From: Buddleja alternifolia
Lineage: Eukaryota; Streptophyta; Magnoliopsida; Lamiales; Scrophulariaceae
Assembly (NCBI GenBank): GCA_019426215.1
Contig: CM033405.1
Coordinates: forward strand, 34,335,239 to 34,399,238
DNA length: 64,000 nt
Direction: 5' to 3'
This document shows, one piece after another, positions 58,263 through 64,000 of the stretch. The first letter of the stretch is position 1; each line of letters starts with the position of its first letter. The translations under genes were made by a program, and so were the position numbers. The notes below the pieces were generated by a model. The model saw only the letters and a list, made by a program, of their open reading frames with translations. It was not told the DNA's origin and did no database searches.

Positions 58263-59794
58263 CTACTTCCCACATTGGATGTAGACAAGAGTCTTGAGAG
58301 GTGTATAAGCCTCAAGTTCATCGATAAATGTTATGAAGTAGCTAAAACCACCTCTAGCATTTATGCTGAGTGGCCCACATACATCAGTATGGACCAAGTC
58401 CAAAACTCCACTTGCGCGCGCCATTGACCCAGTGAATGGTGTCTTGGTCATCTTTTCTTTAAAACATGATTCGCAAGTTGGCATTTCGTCTAGATCTCCA
58501 AGACCAAGTTGATCTGCCAATTTGCGTATCCTTTCTTTAGAGATATGACCTAGCCTAGCGTGCCAAGTTGATGTACTTATGGAATTATCTAATTTTCTTT
58601 TGTTACTTTGTTGAATATTGAGAGTAGGATAGGTTGGGAAAATTGTATAAAGACCATCTTGCAATTTCGACTCTATAATAAGATTAGATTCATGAAACAA
58701 AAAAATAACTTTTATTATGAATCTCAAAAACGATATCTTTCTCCATCCAAAACCGGAATGGATATGATATTTCATATTTTCCCGGGTACAAAAATCAAAA
58801 TCCTACTCCCTAAAGCTAGGTAGATGGTCCCTATGGCCTTGACATCAACCATTGCTCCATTTCCCATCATTAGAATCATCTCTCCTTTACTTAGCGTCTT
58901 GTTTCTTACCATCCCCTGCAAAAAATTGCAAAGATGAATACCACACCCAGTGTCAAGTATCCATGAAGTAGTGTTAACACTAATGTTAACTTCAACAAAA
59001 CATACCTTGAGCCTTTGGTGGCTCCTTGTAGTCATTCTTCCAGTGTCCAGGTTTTCCACACTTGAAGCAATTGTCGGATTTCTTAGCCTTCCTCACTCCT
59101 CCTTTACCCCTCAGTTTCTTTTGTTTCTAACTCTCCCTTTTCATGTTGCCCTTCCAGGCCAACGGTCGAGACGAGTTGTCAATAAACAGTACTGACTTAT
59201 CCTTTCGAACCGTGCTCTCAGCAGTCTTCAACATGTTCAGTAGTTCAGGAAGCGTAGTTTCCATTGAATTCATGTTGACGTTGACCACAAATTGGTCACA
59301 TGAACTTGGAAGTGATTGAAGGATTAAATCCACTGATAGCTCATTGTCAAGTGGCACGCCTAGACCGGCCAATTTCTCAATTAGCCCGATCATCTTAAGC
59401 ACGTGCCCACTTACATCGGCTCCTTAATTCATCCGAGTCTTGAACAGATCCTTGGAAACGGCATACCATTCCCCCTTGATCGAGTCCCATAGAGTTCAGT
59501 TAAGTGTAATAGGATCGATGATGCGTTCTCGATCACCTCATGTTGCCTTTGCAACTCGCTTGACATTGATGGCAACATGAGACATCTTACTTGCATATCA
59601 TCTTGTTTCCACGTTTGATACTCATACTTCTCATCATCCGAGGCACTATCATCAGGTTCAACTTGGATAGAGGTTGAGATAATGTATTCTCTTTTCTCAG
59701 TTTGGAGGACGAGTCTAAGGTTTCTAAGCCAATCCTCAATGTTGGGCCCAGTTAACTTATTGGTTTCAATTAAGTTCTTGAATAGATTAGACAT
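58263..59794 (-). pseudogene. Ty1-copia retrotransposon remnant: gag, zinc knuckle, protease, partial integrase
   Basis: Reads on the minus strand from a gag start at 59794. Order: gag UBN2-like region (59429-59794, then 59127-59402 in another frame), a zinc knuckle CFKCGKPGHWKNDY near 59030-59075, protease SWILDTGCGIHLCN near 58940-58975, and the integrase zinc-binding region (HARLGHISKERI ... CESCFKEK) with the start of the catalytic core (LVHTDVCGPL) down to about 58318. Several frame breaks are visible. The knuckle's last Cys is Tyr. The rest of integrase, reverse transcriptase and RNase H are missing: the frame leaves the copia pattern after FITFIDE. Confidence 0.85.
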
Positions 59795-61471
59795 TTTTCA
59801 ATCTACAAAGGTTTCAAGGCAGATATATTAGCATGCATTCTAAAATAAAGTCCTTATACAATTTGGTCTTTGATTGTACGAGTCTCCCACTATTTTTCTA
59901 AATTCCACCACCCTCTGGATAGAATTTGAGGAGAAATTAATTTCCCTTAGTGGGCTTAAGATTTATTTAAATTAATCAAGTTACCTCAATTATATGAGTG
60001 TGATTGATCCATTTAGATAGTAGCCTCCCCGGCCTTCCACCTCGTTGGATGGTTCTCAATATTGTTTTACCTCGTCTTTTACATATGGCCCAATTATATG
60101 AGTGTCCAATATGCTACCTCAACGTTAGACCAGACCCATCAAATATTCCATGGTCAATCCTCTCAGTCCATTGCTCCAATTATATGAGTGTACAATGAGT
60201 GATTAGATCATACAGAAAACCTCTATGCTTAGTGACAATCACAGACTATCTCGACTAAGTTAATCCCCAATTATATGAGTGATTCACCTAGTCTCACTGG
60301 CATTTCACATGTTGTCACTTATGATAGAAGGCATAGAAGAGAAATCCAATTTCAATTCCATATGGGCCTAATATTTCTTACGAGGGAATTGCATAAAAAT
60401 GGTCTTACCAGATTAAATTTATCTTGTTTAGTTTTCTATCCTATGCATGCACTCCAAACACATCACGTATATTTAGACAAAAAAATAAACCATCCACAAA
60501 GTGGTAAACTAGGATGAACCACCTTGAGCCCTAAATCAACCCACTGAGCCAAAGTGGGCTGGACTTCTAGGATATAAAAATAACCTAACTATTACAATGG
60601 ATCACCACTGCATACAAGTCTTCGATTGGCCTTTGTCCTCTCTCTTCGTCTTCAAATACATAGACTATAATCTAATTACATTCTACTAGTTTAATGACAT
60701 AAAAATTAAAAGCCAAACCGACTATTTTTACAACCCGTCGAAATTACATACAACGAAAACCCAAGACTAGACTAGGCTCGTGGTTCATCCTATAACATAA
60801 AATCATGTCAAACCATATAATATGCGATATCCAAAATTTACCCACCTCTTGTTCAGAATAAATTGCAATTTATTTGGGATGATTTGAATTTTTCACAAAA
60901 ACTATTTTTCAAGGAAAAATAATAATTTCCAAAATTATAAATTTCCAAAAATAACTTTAATTTCCAAAAATTCAATTTTCAAAATTATTAAAATAATAAA
61001 ATATTAATCACGCTGAAAAATTGGGTCGGGCTTGGGCGGCCAGACCCGAGGCCTGGCCCGCGAACAATGCGTGTCCAGGCCCGAAATTGCGCGTGCCCAG
61101 AATGCGCTATTTCATCCCGATTTGTCCAACCAATTCGGGCTGGATAGTAATTTTTGGGTCTGAAAAACCCATCTCGGGCTGGGTTGTTACTCCGCTTTCA
61201 AATCTTTCGATTCGTCCGTTTTGCTACTTCCCACCATCGGTGTTTTTTCAAATCCAAAAATTTACTACCAACCTAAATTACCCAATTACATAGTTTTTTG
61301 CGAAACCAAATTTGTCATAAAGATTTTAAATTTTTATACAATTAAATCCCAAACTAAATTCAATTTATAATAACTCAAGGCATCTTGATTTAAACAAGCT
61401 TCCAATTTATTCAAACGAAAATAAATAAAGCTTAATAAATCACACAAATTAGTTCGATTAAACTAACCAGA
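59795..61471. other. Long leader region of the copia element
   Basis: This lies between the primer-binding site and the gag start and is about 1.7 kb long. It contains four copies of CAATTATATGAGTG (59987, 60091, 60177, 60267) and is AT-rich elsewhere, with a GC-richer patch at 61020-61160. No convincing reading frame. Confidence 0.6.
59987..60280. repeat. Four spaced copies of CAATTATATGAGTG
   Basis: Exact 14-mers start at 59987, 60091, 60177 and 60267, with spacings of 104, 86 and 90 bp. The sequence between copies is only loosely similar. Confidence 0.9.
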
Positions 61472-61482
61472 CTCTGATACCA
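61472..61482 (-). other. Primer-binding site complementary to initiator tRNA-Met
   Basis: Read on the minus strand this is TGGTATCAGAG, the standard plant LTR-retrotransposon primer site. One base separates it from the LTR end CCAACA. It fixes the element's orientation as minus and places its 5' LTR to the right. Confidence 0.88.
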
Positions 61483-61483
61483 C

Positions 61484-62281
61484 TGTTGGATTGGGTAATC
61501 CCAGGGGTAGGTTAGCACATCGAAATTTAAAATTAATAAACACTACACCGAAATAGGATTAATGGTCGATTTAATTAAACTAATATAAACGAGAAAAACT
61601 AACTACGTGAAATACCTTTCGCGCTTTTTTTCTCGTACAAGTTTCTGATCTTTTCAACCCAAACAAATACTCCCTTGATTAATTCTTCAAGAAACCGTCG
61701 ACTCCCTTTGAATAATCCAAGTTTCGATTTGTTTCTTGTATCTTCAAGCGATCCAATTGTCTCGCCTTTAAGATGTATCCACACCTCCGTATAATTCCCA
61801 ATAATTATATATGTGGTGCTAGCCTATATAATTATTTTTAGATGTAATCGAAGCTTATATATGAAGGTATGAATATATGTGAAAGATTAATTTTAACACA
61901 TGAGCAAAATCTTGTCTAGAAATAAAGGTGAGAGGCGAGTTTTCTTGGCAGAATAAGAAGACAAATTTTTGTCTTTTTCTTCTATGTGGCGGACAAAAAT
62001 TTTCTCCAAAATATATTGTGTGTGTGTTTTTCTTAACACACATATTTATTGAAAGACTCCAAGATTTAACTTTCATCTATTCCTAATCAAATTCAATTAA
62101 GGAGTTTCCTAAAAACAAGGAACTTAGCTTGCAAGCTAACTTGTTCCCTATTTTCTCTCCTAAAATATTTTCTTGATTCCAGTTTGATCAAAACTTGGAG
62201 AGGAATTAAATCCTCCCCATTAAACCGTCCACCACCTCGCTCCTTTTACTCTTGGAATCCAAATTTTTTATCTAACTTGAA
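61484..62281 (-). mobile_element. Partial 5' LTR of the copia element (right edge not found)
   Basis: Next to the primer-binding site the LTR begins TGTTGGATT in plus orientation. I could not find the matching ...AATCCAACA end of this LTR before the separate solo LTR at 62686, so the right boundary given is arbitrary. A matching 3' LTR left of 58263 was not identified either. Confidence 0.45.
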
Positions 62282-62677
62282 TTAATTTTTTAACTCCTTA
62301 GCCTCATTTACGTGTTTGAACCTTTGATACAAAGCAAGAATGATCCACGTAACCTTAAAGCTTAGTGTGCCATCATTAATATGAGGAATTATGAATTGTA
62401 CCAAACTGGATAATAAACATTCAAAAACTGCAAGTTTAGCACAAGCAGCAATGAGATTGACCAAAGCCAAGAGACGGAGACACACCAAAACGGAAAGCAA
62501 ACGCAGATTTTTATCCTCATAGTTTTGCACGATGACTATACCAATGAAAATAAAAGTCGAGTCGAGGAACCATCTACTAACCCTAGACAACTTCAAAGGC
62601 TTGATTTTTTTTAATAAAAATGGAGTACATACTAATACCGTCATGTAGGGTAGAAAGATGGACCAATGGAGCATCAA
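62282..62677 (-). CDS. Unknown hydrophobic protein fragment
   Basis: A 131-codon open frame with about three hydrophobic segments (residues 5-22, 38-52 and 58-100), charged ends and no recognised family. It has no upstream exon evidence; a solo LTR inserted 9 bases upstream of its first codon (target TTTCC at 62681-62685) would have separated it from any earlier promoter. It may be chance, or a piece of a decayed membrane-protein gene. Confidence 0.2.
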   Translation of the reverse strand: MMLHWSIFLPYMTVLVCTPFLLKKIKPLKLSRVSRWFLDSTFIFIGIVIVQNYEDKNLRLLSVLVCLRLLALVNLIAACAKLAVFECLLSSLVQFIIPHINDGTLSFKVTWIILALYQRFKHVNEAKELKN

Positions 62678-63277
62678 GAATTTCCTGTTGGATATTAGTT
62701 ATGAAAAGTGTGTTAGACACGACTTTTGCATACGAAATTCGAACACCGTAAGTATCTGGGATACGAAATATTATTGGATAATATTAATCTACGTTTCGAG
62801 TAGATGAGTTTAGCATTTCGAATTTCTCAAATCGGATTAAAAACGAATGAGAAATTAAGTGCTAAAGTGGGATGTTTGAAGTGGGTTATCCCACATGGGA
62901 TATGGATCAAAGTTTGGGATGGTTTATAAACCATTGCCTTGAAACTAAGGGTTGGCCCTTTGGGTCATAAGATTTTTGTGGGCTTTGTGAGGGGGAAGGA
63001 CCTAGCCATGGTCCGGTCCACCACACGCGCGCGCGCGCCGCCACCGTCGTCCGCCCGCCCTGACCGGGGTCGTGGGTCGTAGGTCTTGGGCTTTGGACAA
63101 GGATAGGGCTTGAATTGTATTGGGCTCTGAGCATTGGGCTTGGGCTTGCAATATATTAATTTTTTGGAGAAAATTAATTCCACAAAATAAACCTCTTGAT
63201 CCATCAACCAAAATTGGGCCTGAATAAAATTGTTGACCACTTTTTTATTCAAATCTGAATGGACCTTCTAGAAGATC

Positions 63278-63428
63278 CAACGTTCGAACGTTGCACCCCT
63301 AACGTTCGAACGTTGCACCCCTAACGTTCGAATGTTGGTCCTGACCGTTGGATTTTTCTGTTACAAGCCAACATTCGAACGTTGAGGGTGCAACGTTCGA
63401 ACGTTGAGGGTGCAACGTTCGAACGTTG
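63278..63428. repeat. Palindrome array forming a long hairpin inside the solo LTR
   Basis: Six copies of the 16-bp palindrome CAACGTTCGAACGTTG or near variants lie at 63278, 63300, 63322, 63369, 63391 and 63413, at a 22-bp period. The first three are joined by CACCCCT-type spacers and the last three by AGGGTG, its near reverse complement. The two halves therefore pair as arms of about 60 bp around a loop of about 30 bp. Confidence 0.9.
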
Positions 63429-63510
63429 GCAACAGAAACTGTCCTGCTGTTTCAAGTCAAAATTGAAGGTGATTCAATGCCCCTATTTAATTTTTTCTGA
63501 TTTTGGAGGC

Positions 63511-63519
63511 TATATAAAG
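63511..63519 (+). promoter_or_regulatory. TATA box of the solo LTR
   Basis: TATATAAAG stands about 80 bp downstream of the palindrome array and 300 bp before the LTR end, the expected place for the retrotransposon promoter. Confidence 0.65.
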
Positions 63520-63821
63520 CCCCCTCCAGCTGAATGGAAAGACACACCAAGCATTGCATTGCTTACAATTTCTCTCATTCTCATATATTCTCTCTCTCAA
63601 GAGTTCTAAGTTGCCTAAAGTTCGGTGGTTCTAAATTCGAAGTGGTCTCGTTTTTAGAACGTATATCGTTGTATCTTGAGACGTTTATTGCATATACCCG
63701 TACCACCTAGGCGGGGCAATTTAGCGTTAAGGATAGAGAGTTCTCTCTCGCCTCGATATAATTTTTTTTCTCCTCTATTATTTGTTTTGATACGTTTGTG
63801 AAGTTTTAATCCAACATTTCC

Positions 63822-64000
63822 ATACCACCAGGGACGGATCCAGGAATGAAACGTCGGGGGGGGGGCGAATTACCGCTAATATTTTTCTTGACAAAATTTG
63901 TACATAAATATTCAATTTTTTTAGTTTTAATAGATAATTAAAATAACAATAATCATATGTAAAAAAATTGACTTTTAATAAAACTTAACTTAGTTGAAGT
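63822..64000. other. Sequence right of the solo LTR
   Basis: GGGACGGATCCAGG and a G-rich run near 63855 are followed by AT-rich DNA. This resembles the edge of another plant transposon, but the window ends before it can be defined. Confidence 0.3.

Larger units (their letters stand above)
62686..63816 (+). mobile_element. Solo LTR with 5-bp target duplication
   Basis: This 1131-bp unit begins TGTTGGATA and ends TAATCCAACA. It is flanked on both sides by TTTCC (62681-62685 and 63817-63821). A TATA box (TATATAAAG, 63511-63519) precedes an R/U5-like region. No primer-binding site, polypurine tract or internal coding region adjoins it, so it is a solo LTR left by LTR-LTR recombination. U3 holds a CG dinucleotide run near 63024-63040 and the palindrome array at 63278-63428. 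Confidence 0.9.

Noticed and set aside
61484..63816. A single 2.3-kb LTR from the copia primer site to the ...AATCCAACA end
   Set aside because: The TTTCC target duplication at 62681-62685 and 63817-63821 shows that the right part is an independent solo LTR in plus orientation, with its own TATA box.

Overview
This is a eudicot plant nuclear window. The genes are intron-rich, the spacers are AT-rich and full of transposons, and every recognisable protein has a plant orthologue type: an RH37-class DEAD-box helicase, a sphingoid-phosphate phosphatase, a chloroplast FAR2/MS2-type reductase, a BAHD acyltransferase, ATXR4, WTF9 and an SCL30A-type SR protein. An asterid, perhaps Lamiales, is only a guess. 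No bacterial, viral or organellar genome structure is present.

The dominant feature is a very large direct duplication. Bases 1-15813 (copy A) repeat as about 25664-42515 (copy B). Each copy holds the same three genes: helicase (minus), lipid phosphate phosphatase (plus) and FAR (minus). Copy A ends in 600 bases of visibly degraded sequence and then a 10-N gap (15814-15823). All three copy A genes carry single-base deletions, while all three copy B genes read cleanly from start to stop. The simplest reading is that copy A is an unpolished allelic contig placed next to its partner, not a real tandem duplication. Copy B carries a 1020-bp hAT-like insertion (8-bp target duplication) whose empty site is intact in copy A.

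Between the copies (15824-25663) lie two adjacent tandem arrays (16750-17340 and 17330-18025), a decayed transposon-type gene with DUF1985, coiled-coil and two tandem Ulp1-like cysteine protease domains (18269-22668, minus), and a WTF9-like organelle splicing factor (23478-24930, plus) with one apparent frameshift.

After copy B come four single-copy genes, all on the minus strand: a BAHD acyltransferase (44115-46132), ATXR4/SDG38 (46816-50482), an SDR reductase (51296-52755) and an SCL30A-like SR splicing factor (55034-56893). The FAR and the BAHD enzyme are neighbours and could both act on extracellular lipid (sporopollenin, suberin or wax-type) chemistry; this is inference only. The right end (57600-64000) is transposon ground: a Tourist-like MITE, a truncated Ty1-copia element with a tRNA-Met primer-binding site, and a solo LTR with a 5-bp target duplication whose U3 carries a striking palindrome-built hairpin.

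I found no convincing undescribed biological system. The most unusual DNA structures are the GC-rich inverted-motif array at 17330-18025, the palindrome array at 63278-63428 and the foldback at 43494-43646.
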